Source: Clostridium psychrophilum
GTDB taxonomy: Bacteria; Bacillota; Clostridia; Clostridiales; Clostridiaceae
Length of the DNA stretch: 33,737 nt
Assembly (NCBI RefSeq): GCF_018861705.1
Contig: NZ_JAHLEC010000035.1
Span: forward strand, 1 to 33,737
Direction of reading: 5' to 3'
In this document: in pieces, positions 1 to 8,310 of the stretch
Position numbering within the stretch: position 1 is the stretch's first letter
Layout: the number at the start of each line of letters is the position of its first letter
The notes under the pieces: generated by a model
Told to the model about the DNA's origin: nothing
The model's database searches: none
Seen by the model: the letters and a program-made list of their open reading frames with translations, nothing else
Translations under genes and position numbers: made by a program

Positions 1-26
1 TATCTAATATTATTATAATAATTTGT

Positions 27-118
27 AAAGGTAAAATCTACCTTTTAATTTGTAAGACTAACTTCCACTGTTTTATGTATTGGGGTGGAATTTACTTTTG
101 CAATTGAGGTGTTTTCAA
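27..118. other. Small inverted repeats at the window edge
   Basis: Two short hairpins are visible: AAAGGTA/TACCTTT (27-45) and TTCCAC/GTGGAA (63-90), with a weaker ATTGA/TCAAT pair near 103-118. No T-run follows, so they are not convincing terminators. They may belong to the 3' end of an upstream transcript outside the window. I see no gene in 1-335. Confidence 0.25.
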
Positions 119-259
119 TATATCAGTTAAATTTTCATTATAATCATAAAACTATTAACAATATGTGATATAATTTTAAGCGAGTTTAAGAAAGAACATA
201 AGTAATTCATATTTATAAAGGATTGTTTCTGTTGAAACATTAATAAAATTACACATATT

Positions 260-297
260 CTAGTATTTACTAGCTTATCAAAATACTAGGTTATAAT
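260..297 (+). promoter_or_regulatory. Candidate promoter with a 9-bp inverted repeat
   Basis: A TATAAT -10 box lies at 292-297. Just upstream is a perfect inverted repeat, CTAGTATTT (260-268) and AAATACTAG (281-289), covering the expected -35 and spacer region. No good -35 hexamer is visible. The repeat is placed where a repressor or activator could act on the 336-566 gene. This is inference from position only. Confidence 0.35.
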
Positions 298-335
298 ATA
301 AAATATTATTAAAACAAATTTTAAAGGAGTATGAT

Positions 336-566
336 ATGAAAAAAGTGTATAAGGATCCTAAAAAATTAGCAGCATGTTTAAGAGATATAGTAGATTTTTA
401 TTTAGATGACGTTATTACATATGATAAGCTAAAGGTAAGATTGACTATTTTAATTAATGCAAATGAAGATAGAATTTTTAAAGATGGTAATGTAACATCA
501 AAATTATCTGCCTTATTAGGTGAAACAAGGGTTGCTGTTATCAATAAAGTATCATCAGAAGGATAG
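336..566 (+). CDS. Small conserved clostridial protein (TIGR04540-like)
   Basis: A 76-aa soluble protein without signal peptide or membrane segment. The start is ATG, preceded by a clear AAAGGAG about 8 nt upstream. The sequence pattern (N-terminal KKVYKDPKKLA, a YDKL segment, then NEDRIFKDGNVTSKL) resembles a short clostridial family of unknown function that I recall as TIGR04540; that assignment is from memory and needs a profile search. It is a single-gene unit, with its own promoter region upstream and a strong terminator at 658-695. No catalytic motif is evident, and I assign no function. Confidence 0.6.
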   Translation: MKKVYKDPKKLAACLRDIVDFYLDDVITYDKLKVRLTILINANEDRIFKDGNVTSKLSALLGETRVAVINKVSSEG

Positions 567-657
567 TATTATTTACATAGTTAGTAAAAATCATTAAATT
601 TAAAATGGCATAAAAAACAAATCTTCTTATATGATTTTGAGCTATTTTAAATATTAT

Positions 658-695
658 AAAAAAACGTACACTTTAGTTGTTGTGTACGTTTTTTT
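658..695 (+). terminator. Intrinsic terminator after the 336-566 gene
   Basis: Perfect stem AAAAAAACGTACAC / GTGTACGTTTTTTT with a 10-nt loop (672-681) and a T-run at 689-695. Because the A-run and T-run mirror each other it could act on both strands, but the only adjacent gene it serves is on the plus strand. Confidence 0.85.
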
Positions 696-881
696 ATAAT
701 ACATTATTTTACTAGCTCACAACTTTTCAAAATAATTTTCAGTAGATAGATTAATGATTTGCTTGTATATATCTTCTCAAAAATATATAATGTAATAAGG
801 TAAAATTTGTTTAGTAATTAATGAATATTAAAACAAATGATAACCTTTAGCAAATGTTTCATATAATTAGTGAAATTTATG

Positions 882-976
882 TAGGACTAGTTGATTCTAA
901 AGAGGGTGTGAAGTTGATTGGTTTTAATCAGTTGTTTTAGCCCTAATATTTTAATCATTAGTCCTCATTGTTTTTT
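882..976 (+). ncRNA. Candidate structured RNA with nested stems and a T-run
   Basis: Nested complementarities form an elongated fold. The outer stem is 883-889 with 959-965, extended by 892-896 with 953-957. A middle stem pairs AGGG (903-906) with CCCT (941-944). The inner hairpin is 914-919 with 926-931. A T6 run (971-976) follows the outer stem. It lies about 175 nt upstream of the secreted pullulanase homologue, between that gene and the previous terminator. It matches no riboswitch class I recognise. It could be a leader attenuator or a small RNA with its own terminator; pairing was judged by eye. Confidence 0.35.
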
Positions 977-1149
977 ATCAAAAAAACTTTTTTAAAATAC
1001 TGTTTGCAACTTTAAGAATAGGTGTATAAACAGTATTTCATGATTAGTTATTATTTTATATACTTAAATGCTTAATTCATTTTATTTGGATACTATAACA
1101 AGATAAACATATATTATAAGACGATAATTTTATTTTAGAGGAGAAATTT

Positions 1150-3858
1150 ATGAACTTTGGAATAGCGAGTAATAAAAGGAATACATTAATTATTTTTCTT
1201 GCAACCACTTTAATTATGACGGGATTATTTTCTTTATTACCAAGCATACATGCCTTTGCTCAAACTAACAAGACTAAGGTAATCGTTCATTATGCTAGCA
1301 ATTCAGCTGATAGCTTGAAATCAAATGTATGGTTATGGTCTGATAAGAAAGCTGGAAATAACTATGCCTTTACTAGAAAGGATGCATTTGGTAATGTTTG
1401 TGAACTTGAATTAGATGGTGGATCTAATAAAGTGGGATTTATAGTGCGTACAAGTGACGGTAAAAAAGTAGGGAGTGAAAAGAATAGATCTATTGAAAAG
1501 TTTAATAATGGTGTTGGAGAAGTATGGGTAATTGAAGGGGACTCTAAAGTATACGAATCTTTGGCTACAGCTTCTAGTGCTAAAAGCAAGTTAGGTAAAT
1601 TTACAGTTGCAAAATTAGATGATCTTACTACTATAAATATAGAAACAAACTCATTAAATCCATTTATAGCAAAAGACTTAGAGAACATTGTAGTAAAAGA
1701 AGATGGAAAGGTCGTAAAAGTAAAAAATGTCACAAATAATGAAATTAATGATGGAACTACCCCTATTACAACGATAGTTCTTAGTAAAAATGTAGCTTTA
1801 AGTAAAAAAATCACTGTCTCAAATGAAGGTTTTGCTGAAAAACAAGTGACACTGGGAGATGTAATGAGCAGTGCTAGTTTTGATAAGAGCTATTATTATG
1901 ATGGAAACGATCTAGGTAATACATATTCAAAAACTAAAACAAGCTTTAGGGTATGGGCACCAACTGCTAGCGAAGTAAAACTTGTAACCTATAAAAAATG
2001 GAATGATAAAAGTGGCATTGAATCTAATATGAAAAAAAGCGACAATGGAACATGGGCATTTGATTTAAAGGGAGATCAGAATGGCACATTTTATACATAT
2101 AAAGTTAAGGTCTTGGGAGTTTGGAATGAAGCAGTAGATCCTTATGCTCGTTCTGTGGCTGCAAATGGAGACAGAGGTGCAGTAATTGACTTAGATAAAA
2201 CTAACCCCAATAAATGGATTCCGAGTGATAAGCCTAAATTTGAAAATTTAAATGATGCTATTATATATGAACTTCATGTAAGAGATTTCTCTATAAACAA
2301 AAATAGTGGTATAAAAAACAAAGGAAAATTTTTAGCATTTACTGAAACAGGAACAAAGGCAATTGATGGAAAACCAACAGGCATCGATTATATCAAATCA
2401 TTAGGTGTAACGCATGTGGATCTTATGCCAATATTTGATTTCGCTGGTGTGAACGAAACCTCAAATAAACCACAATTCGATTGGGGGTACGATTCTAAAA
2501 ACTATAATTCTCCTGAGGGTAGTTATTCGACAAATCCGTATAACCCTATGACGAGAGTGAAAGAATTAAAACAAGCAATACAATCTTTTCATGATAATGG
2601 ATTGAGGGTAATCATGGACGTAGCTTACAGTCGTATATATAGCAGTTATAAATCTAATTTCAACAAAATAGTACCTGGATATTATTTTTCCTCTAATAAA
2701 AATGGAGCCATCTCAAATAATTCTCAAGATACCATTGTTTCACAAAATTCAATGGCACGTAAATTTATTGTAGATTCTGTTGTGTATTGGGCAAAAGAAT
2801 ATAATATAGATGGCTTTAGATTTGATTCTATGGGCATGTTTGATGTGAATACTATGAATGATATAAAGAAAAAATTAAGTACTATAGATCCATCTATTCT
2901 CATTATAGGAGATGGATCAGATTATTCTACTACACTTTCAAATGACATAAAAGCAACAAAAATAAACGCAAGTAAAATGTCTGGAATAGCACAATTTAAC
3001 AATATCATAAAAGATGCAATAAAAGGTAGCGTATTTGTTAACAAAGCGAAGGGATTTATTAGTGGAAAATCTAGTGAAGAAATAAATATAAAGAAAGGAA
3101 TTGTTGGAGGAATAGATTATTCTAGTACTATAAAAACTTGGGGAAATGTAGAACCTGTACAATTTATTAATTATGTTGAAGCTCATAATGATTATACGTT
3201 GTGGGATAAACTAATTCTAACAAACCCAAATGATAATAGCAAAATAAAAATAAAGATGCATAAAATGGCTGATTCTATGATTCTTACTTCGCAAGGCATT
3301 CCATTCTTCCAATCGGGGCAAGAATTCTTAAGAACTAAATATGGGAATAATAATTCTGATAAGGCTAATGACAGTGTTAACAATATTGATTGGAAAAAGG
3401 AATCTCAAAATACAGAAACTGTTGATTATCTTAAAGGGTTAATCGAATTAAGAAAAACTCATCCTGCTTTTAGAATGACATCTGCAAATATGATTAAGAA
3501 AAACTTGAAATTTTTAGAAGTGCCTAAAAACGTGGTAGCTTATGAAATGAACTATAATGCAAATATGGATACGTGGGCACATATTGTAGTAGCTTTCAAT
3601 GCAAATAGAGAAGATAAAACTATTAAGCTTTCAAAGAGAGGCACATGGAATGTTGTAGTAGACGGTCAAAAAGCAGGTGTTAAAACTATAAAACAATTTA
3701 GTGGAGGTTCTTTAGTAGTTCCTGCTCTGAGCACTATGGTAATATATTATCATGCAAACAACATATTTGTATCCTTAAATTTTTGGATTTATACCACATT
3801 AACATTAGGAGTGATTACATTTATAATATTGTTTATAAAATTTAGAAAGAAGGATTAA
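1150..3858 (+). CDS. Secreted, membrane-anchored type I pullulanase homologue with degenerate active site
   Basis: A 902-aa GH13 pullulanase-type protein. A signal peptide is visible, with probable cleavage after AFA at residue 37. It is followed by a CBM41-like glucan-binding domain (about 40-135), a linker beta domain (about 145-240), CBM48 (about 245-345), the GH13 barrel and C-domain (about 365-865), and a C-terminal membrane helix (about 872-897) ending in KFRKKD. The catalytic sites are eroded. Region I reads DVAYSRIY where the family has DVVYNHTY, so the conserved Asn-His is Ser494-Arg495. The nucleophile Asp559 (GFRFDSMG) remains. The acid/base Glu is Asp588 (GDGSD for GEGWD). The region IV HDN is HND (Asn680). 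The frame is open throughout, so this is not simple decay. I infer a surface glucan-binding pseudoenzyme, or at best a weak enzyme. The start ATG follows GAGGAG. It probably forms an operon with the next gene, 49 nt downstream. Confidence 0.9.
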   Translation: MNFGIASNKRNTLIIFLATTLIMTGLFSLLPSIHAFAQTNKTKVIVHYASNSADSLKSNVWLWSDKKAGNNYAFTRKDAFGNVCELELDGGSNKVGFIVRTSDGKKVGSEKNRSIEKFNNGVGEVWVIEGDSKVYESLATASSAKSKLGKFTVAKLDDLTTINIETNSLNPFIAKDLENIVVKEDGKVVKVKNVTNNEINDGTTPITTIVLSKNVALSKKITVSNEGFAEKQVTLGDVMSSASFDKSYYYDGNDLGNTYSKTKTSFRVWAPTASEVKLVTYKKWNDKSGIESNMKKSDNGTWAFDLKGDQNGTFYTYKVKVLGVWNEAVDPYARSVAANGDRGAVIDLDKTNPNKWIPSDKPKFENLNDAIIYELHVRDFSINKNSGIKNKGKFLAFTETGTKAIDGKPTGIDYIKSLGVTHVDLMPIFDFAGVNETSNKPQFDWGYDSKNYNSPEGSYSTNPYNPMTRVKELKQAIQSFHDNGLRVIMDVAYSRIYSSYKSNFNKIVPGYYFSSNKNGAISNNSQDTIVSQNSMARKFIVDSVVYWAKEYNIDGFRFDSMGMFDVNTMNDIKKKLSTIDPSILIIGDGSDYSTTLSNDIKATKINASKMSGIAQFNNIIKDAIKGSVFVNKAKGFISGKSSEEINIKKGIVGGIDYSSTIKTWGNVEPVQFINYVEAHNDYTLWDKLILTNPNDNSKIKIKMHKMADSMILTSQGIPFFQSGQEFLRTKYGNNNSDKANDSVNNIDWKKESQNTETVDYLKGLIELRKTHPAFRMTSANMIKKNLKFLEVPKNVVAYEMNYNANMDTWAHIVVAFNANREDKTIKLSKRGTWNVVVDGQKAGVKTIKQFSGGSLVVPALSTMVIYYHANNIFVSLNFWIYTTLTLGVITFIILFIKFRKKD

Positions 3859-3907
3859 TTTTATAAACTATTGTCTAAGGAGAAAATATAATTAAGGGGA
3901 TGTTACT

Positions 3908-4819
3908 ATGTTAAAAACAGCAATAATTCTAATATTATTTTTGATGATTATTGCTATTTTTATTGTATGTTGGCATTTTTCAAATATAATTATACATCCT
4001 AATGTTGTAAAATATAATTATACTTACAATTATGGAGTGGAAGCAGGGGAAATACAAATAGAAAAATTTAATTATTTGGAAAAACTAGAAGTATATATAA
4101 ATTCTCAATATAATTATAAAATTCATGGCTTTTTTTTCCCTAATAATAATTCAAAGAAAGTTATAATCTTGTGTCATGGAATAACTTGGAGTTTATATGG
4201 TTCTGTTAAATATATGAACATGTTTTTAAAAAGAGATTTTGCTGTTTTTATTTATAATCATAGAAATCATGGACTAAGTGGTGGCATTGATACATCTTAT
4301 GGTTATTACGAAAAATTTGATTTAAAAAAATGTACCGATTGGTTATTCAATAGATTAGGTCAAGATATAATAGTTGGTTTGCATGGTGAATCCATGGGTG
4401 CTGGAATAGCACTACAAAATATTGCTATGGACAATAGAATAAGATTTTGCATAGAGGATTGCGGTTATTGTGATGCACAAGATTTATTTCAGTATAGATT
4501 AGAAAAGGACTATAATTTTAAAAAGCTTCATTTATTAAGGTTAGCAGGCATAGTAATAAAAATAAGAGCTGGATGGGACTTTAAAGATGTTTCACCTATA
4601 TCTACATTACCTCAAGTAAATATTCCAATATTGTTTATTCATGGCGCTAAAGATAACTATGTGCCTACTTTTATGTGCACGCAAATGTACGCAGTAACAA
4701 ATGGTTACAAGGATATATATATTGCTGCCAATGCAGGTCATGCACAGTCATATTTGAAAAATAAAGACGAATATGACTTCCGAGTTGGTAACTTTTTAAA
4801 AAATATCCATATTATATGA
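3908..4819 (+). CDS. Membrane-tethered alpha/beta hydrolase
   Basis: A 303-aa serine hydrolase of the alpha/beta fold, similar in layout to YqkD/Bem46-type proteins. An N-terminal hydrophobic helix (residues 3-25) probably anchors it in the membrane, with the catalytic domain outside or at the membrane face. The oxyanion-hole motif is CHGITW (about 89-94). The nucleophile elbow GESMG places Ser162, and the remaining triad members fit Asp249 (GAKDNYVP) and His278 (AGHAQ). The substrate is not predictable; an ester or lipid-like substrate is typical for such proteins. It lies 49 nt after the pullulanase homologue with its own AAGGGGA site, so co-transcription is likely. Confidence 0.8.
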   Translation: MLKTAIILILFLMIIAIFIVCWHFSNIIIHPNVVKYNYTYNYGVEAGEIQIEKFNYLEKLEVYINSQYNYKIHGFFFPNNNSKKVIILCHGITWSLYGSVKYMNMFLKRDFAVFIYNHRNHGLSGGIDTSYGYYEKFDLKKCTDWLFNRLGQDIIVGLHGESMGAGIALQNIAMDNRIRFCIEDCGYCDAQDLFQYRLEKDYNFKKLHLLRLAGIVIKIRAGWDFKDVSPISTLPQVNIPILFIHGAKDNYVPTFMCTQMYAVTNGYKDIYIAANAGHAQSYLKNKDEYDFRVGNFLKNIHII

Positions 4820-4840
4820 ATTGTAAAAGGAGATATTACA

Positions 4841-4909
4841 TTGAATTATAAAAAATATATAAAAAACATTAAAATGATACCTGCTATTAACGGAAAGGTA
4901 GTGTTTTAA
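4841..4909 (+). CDS. 22-aa leader ORF coupled to the methyltransferase
   Basis: A TTG start sits 6-7 nt after a near-perfect AAAAGGAGA site. The frame begins MNYKKYIKNIKMIPA and ends GKVVF, 22 residues, basic then hydrophobic. Its TAA (4907-4909) overlaps the ATG of the next gene by one base (TAATG), and that gene has no good Shine-Dalgarno of its own. This looks like translational coupling: ribosomes finishing the mini-ORF would restart at 4909. The peptide itself is not recognised. Confidence 0.5.
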   Translation: MNYKKYIKNIKMIPAINGKVVF

Positions 4910-5853
4910 TGTTTAATATACCACAAATTAAAGAAAATTATTTATATACAACTAACTATTCGAGTGATGAAGAAAGTCTATGTAAAATGGAAATAAAGTG
5001 TCTCTTTAATAAACCTCTTAATGAAAAACACTTGTTTTCCAATACTTATATTAACCCATCTAGAAGTCCTTTTATAAAAAAATGTATTTCCATAATGTAT
5101 ATTGGAGAAACACTCAAACAAGTTATTGATTTAATTAATAGGGACAAGCTAACTAGTATAAATTATAAAGTTATGTATATTGATGCAACTGGTGAAATTA
5201 TAGGCTTTCATGAGAGACGTAAGATTGAATTCAAAGTAGGATTTTCTATACTTGGAGACTGTAAAATGAAAAACCCAGAAATCATTTTTGGCATAACAAA
5301 AGTACCAAATAAATGGATATTTGGTGAATGTGAAAGCAACAATTCTGATTGGTTATTACACAATAAGAAGCCTTTTTCTTATTCTAATGCATTAAAAGTT
5401 AATGTTTGCAGAGCCTTGGTCAATATAGCCGTAGGCAATGACTTGAATTGTAGTGTAGTCGATCCATGTTGTGGTATTGGAACTGTTCTCATTGAAGCAA
5501 TTTCAATGAATATTAATATTAAAGGTTATGAGATAAACCCCTGCATAGGTGGAAATGCTAAAACAAACCTGAAATATTTTGGATATGATGATGTAATAAC
5601 TATTGGAAACATGAATGATATTAATAATAAATTTAATGTAGCCATTGTTGATCTTCCTTATGGCATATTTACTCAAATTACACCAGGTGAACAATTAGCT
5701 ATAATTAATAGTACTCGCAGAATAGCAGATAGAATGGTAATAATTACTTTCGATGATATGAAGGAACAAATTACTTCAGTTGGTTTTCATATAGATGATA
5801 GATGTACAGTGTCGAAAGGTACATTTAAGAGGCATATTTTCATATGTAGTTAA
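4909..5853 (+). CDS. TRM11-like SAM-dependent RNA methyltransferase
   Basis: A 314-aa putative RNA methylase of the UPF0020/TRM11 type. The N-terminal half carries the SPSRSPFI-like segment of this family (NPSRSPFIKK, about residues 49-58). The C-terminal Rossmann domain shows the SAM motif DPCCGIG (185-191), GYEIN for ribose contact, and the catalytic motif DLPYG (248-252; usually DPPYG). This motif set is typical of N2-guanine methylation in tRNA or rRNA, but the exact target is not evident. Start ATG 4909 fits the family N-terminus and is coupled to the leader ORF. Two strong hairpins follow the stop codon. Confidence 0.75.
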   Translation: MFNIPQIKENYLYTTNYSSDEESLCKMEIKCLFNKPLNEKHLFSNTYINPSRSPFIKKCISIMYIGETLKQVIDLINRDKLTSINYKVMYIDATGEIIGFHERRKIEFKVGFSILGDCKMKNPEIIFGITKVPNKWIFGECESNNSDWLLHNKKPFSYSNALKVNVCRALVNIAVGNDLNCSVVDPCCGIGTVLIEAISMNINIKGYEINPCIGGNAKTNLKYFGYDDVITIGNMNDINNKFNVAIVDLPYGIFTQITPGEQLAIINSTRRIADRMVIITFDDMKEQITSVGFHIDDRCTVSKGTFKRHIFICS

Positions 5854-5865
5854 AAAGAAATATAA

Positions 5866-5953
5866 TGACATAGGAAATGGTTCATAATTTTCTTTTCTAT
5901 GTCAAATAAATTAAAGAAAGAGACAAAGTTTGATTTGGCTTTTTCTTTAATTT
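5866..5953 (+). terminator. Tandem hairpins after the methyltransferase
   Basis: The first hairpin has a 12-bp stem (5866-5877 with 5893-5904, TGACATAGGAAA against TTTTCTATGTCA, one G-U pair) and no T-run. The second is 5908-5922 with 5939-5953 (one mismatch), whose 3' arm is T-rich. Together they probably end the 1150-5853 transcript. Confidence 0.6.
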
Positions 5954-6132
5954 ACAAAATAAAATATGTATATATGGTATAATTTAATCTCAAATAAAAA
6001 GCAAGAATATTTTTACAATAAGCTTTACTCTCTAAAAATGTAATTTTAATTGTAAATCATAGGTAAAAGATGAATAAATAATTTATTTGGTATAATAACG
6101 TGGATAGCACAGGCTATGAAAGGAAGAGTTTG

Positions 6133-7089
6133 ATGTATATAGGTATTGATTTAGGAGGCACTAATATTGTAGCTGGTATTGTTGATGAGAATGGTAACAT
6201 AATGTTCGAAAAATCATGCGAAACAAAACCGCACAGACAGCCTCAAGAAATAATTGATGACATGATAGTTTTAGTTCTAAATATTTTAAAAGAGGCTAAT
6301 ATACAATTAATCGATATAAAGGCAATAGGTATAGGAATCCCCGGCCTCGCTGATAAAAATGGCAATGTGAAATTTTGTGTAAATCTTGGTTGGAAAAATG
6401 TTTCTTTAAGAGAAATTCTAGAAACTAGACTTCATAAACCAATTTTTATAGATAATGATGCTACTGTAGCTGCACTTGCTGAATATGAAAGCGGTTCAAT
6501 GAAAAATTGTAAATGTGGCATTGTGCTTACCTTAGGAACTGGCATTGGTGGAGGAATTATTTTGAATGGGGAAATATATAGTGGATTTAACGGACTAGGC
6601 GCTGAACTTGGACATACAGTAGTTGGCGAAAATTTTTATGATTGTAATTGTGGAAGAAATGGTTGCTTAGAGACGTTTGCTTCATCAACTGCAATTATAA
6701 AATACACTAAAAAATTAATTGTTGAAATGAATGAACCTACTATAATAATAGAAAAATCAGAAGGAAATATCAACAACATAAATGCAAAAATAATATTTGA
6801 TTGTGCCAAGGAAGGCGATAAGATTGCGACTCTAGCAGTAAATAGATTAGTAAAATATTTAAGTATTGGTATACTTAACATAATTAATTTTATTGATCCA
6901 GAAATTATAGCATTAGGTGGCGGTGTTTCAGGGGCAGGACAATATCTTTTGGACATGATAAAAGATGAAGTAAGGTCGAATAAATATTATGATGATTCAC
7001 CTATTAGCAGAATTGTTCTAGCAGAGCTAGGTAATAAAGCAGGTATTATTGGTGCGGCTATGGTCGCAAAACATGGTTATACAAAATAA
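6133..7089 (+). CDS. glcK: ROK-family glucokinase
   Basis: A 318-aa sugar kinase of the ROK family, probably phosphorylating glucose with ATP in the cytosol. Visible motifs are the N-terminal phosphate loop IDLGGTNIVAGIV, the DNDATVAALAE segment, LGTGIGGGII followed by NGLGAELGH, the zinc-site motif CNCGRNGCLE, and GGGVSGAG near the C-terminus. Length is normal for glucokinases. I chose ATG 6133, which follows AAAGGAAG with 7-nt spacing and gives the usual MYIGIDLGGT start; an in-frame GTG at 6100 has no ribosome site. Upstream, TATAAT at about 6090 is a plausible -10. Feeding glucose from glucan breakdown into glycolysis would fit the nearby pullulanases. A ROK member with other sugar specificity cannot be excluded. 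Confidence 0.8.
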   Translation: MYIGIDLGGTNIVAGIVDENGNIMFEKSCETKPHRQPQEIIDDMIVLVLNILKEANIQLIDIKAIGIGIPGLADKNGNVKFCVNLGWKNVSLREILETRLHKPIFIDNDATVAALAEYESGSMKNCKCGIVLTLGTGIGGGIILNGEIYSGFNGLGAELGHTVVGENFYDCNCGRNGCLETFASSTAIIKYTKKLIVEMNEPTIIIEKSEGNINNINAKIIFDCAKEGDKIATLAVNRLVKYLSIGILNIINFIDPEIIALGGGVSGAGQYLLDMIKDEVRSNKYYDDSPISRIVLAELGNKAGIIGAAMVAKHGYTK

Positions 7090-7176
7090 ATATACTTAAC
7101 GCCACGTTTACTTGAACTTATAACATTTAAATATTCAATTACAAAAGTTAAATAAAATTACTAAGGAGTTGTAAAT

Positions 7177-7488
7177 ATGGAAATTCAAGATATAATGTCG
7201 GGAGATTTTTCTAAGTACCCTGAAGAAACACAGATTGTTATGAAAGAATATACTGAAAGGGTAAGAGAAAGTATAAAAAAGGAATTAATAAAAGATATAT
7301 CAAATAAAATGCTTAAAGATATAGATAAAAGCAAAGATTATTTTATAAATGTTTTAACAGATATATTAGATAATGGGTATAAAGGTCTTAGTAAGTTGTC
7401 TACTCAAGCGCTTATAGATACATATTTAGAGAGAAAAAATGAGGAAGACTTTTTTCTCTTGTTAGAAAAACTAAATAAGGAAGTCTGA
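7177..7488 (+). CDS. Hypothetical protein, 103 aa
   Basis: A charged, mostly helical 103-aa protein with no signal peptide, membrane helix or recognisable motif. The start is ATG after AAGGAG with good spacing. It lies 87 nt after the glucokinase and before a terminator at 7576-7603, so it may be the last gene of that transcript. Not recognised; no function assigned. Confidence 0.6.
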   Translation: MEIQDIMSGDFSKYPEETQIVMKEYTERVRESIKKELIKDISNKMLKDIDKSKDYFINVLTDILDNGYKGLSKLSTQALIDTYLERKNEEDFFLLLEKLNKEV

Positions 7489-7575
7489 TTTTTAAGTCTT
7501 TCCATTTTTAAAAGCATCATTATATTATTAATAATACAATCCATTTTTTATTAAATTTATAAAATATTTTTACTT

Positions 7576-7603
7576 AAAAAGACAATTATATTGTCTTTTT
7601 TTT
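7576..7603 (+). terminator. Intrinsic terminator
   Basis: Stem AAAAAGACAA / TTGTCTTTTT with a TTATA loop and a T-run. It ends the plus-strand unit and may also work for the converging 7646-8032 gene on the other strand. Confidence 0.75.
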
Positions 7604-7645
7604 ATATTAGCATATTTAATTTTGAAACCAATACAAATTCCTTGG

Positions 7646-8032
7646 TTAATAGCTAATAGATATTTCTCCAATTAGTGTTGTGTCTTTGCTTTGATTCCAA
7701 GTAGCTTCAATTAAGAGATTTACCTTTAGCCCAGTTTTATAATCAAATGAAATTTCTTCATCTTGCAGCACTTGACTTTTTTTATATACGACTGCATTGT
7801 TTTTTGCTACATCTCTAACTACAATTTCCCATATGCCATCTTGTGGTTGAATAATTTTAGCTGTAATTATAAGAGTTGTCCAAAATGTGTTGTTTACACC
7901 CGTTTCATAAGAACCTTTTCCATTATAAATATTCATTTCAAAGTTTTGGTTAATAGTATTACTATTGTTAGTAGCAGCTATTTCACTGTATTCTGTACTT
8001 TCATATTTTTGATCATTTCTTAAACATTTCAT
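7646..8032 (-). CDS. Hypothetical protein, 128 aa, beta-rich
   Basis: A 128-aa protein with a polar Asn/Thr-rich N-terminal part (about 1-30) and a region of alternating hydrophobic residues suggesting a beta-sandwich (FWTTLIITAKI, GIWEIVVRDV, LKVNLLIEATW). There is no signal peptide. The start ATG has AAAGGAG 7 nt upstream on the minus strand. It is a single gene on the minus strand between plus-strand genes. A structural or surface role is possible but I do not recognise the family. Confidence 0.6.
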   Translation of the reverse strand: MKCLRNDQKYESTEYSEIAATNNSNTINQNFEMNIYNGKGSYETGVNNTFWTTLIITAKIIQPQDGIWEIVVRDVAKNNAVVYKKSQVLQDEEISFDYKTGLKVNLLIEATWNQSKDTTLIGEISISY

Positions 8033-8310
8033 TTATATGCTCCTTTATATTATTATCAGAAGTTCAATATTAAAAACAAATGCTAAAATTTCAAAAAATA
8101 AATTCATTATGTTTTAGTATACGCAATCAAATTAAATTTGTTATTATTAAACTAAATAAACTTCTACATAACTAGTGCATCATTAGCTTAATTCTCAGTG
8201 ATGTTTTTTATATTGTTTAAATTTATTTTTTATAAAGAATTAAATCATAAAGAATGATATAATTGTATTTTGCATTATACAATTGAAATTTACGATTAAA
8301 TCAAAAGAAG

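Noticed and set aside
6100-6132. GTG start giving 11 extra residues on the glucokinase
   Set aside because: No ribosome site before it, and ATG 6133 has AAAGGAAG and the usual family N-terminus.
7763-8023. Plus-strand open frame opposite the 128-aa gene
   Set aside because: It lacks a ribosome site, and the minus-strand frame has AAAGGAG and sensible composition.
8155-8215. CATCA...TGATG followed by TTTTTT as a terminator
   Set aside because: The stem is only 5 bp with a long loop and there is no plus-strand gene directly upstream.
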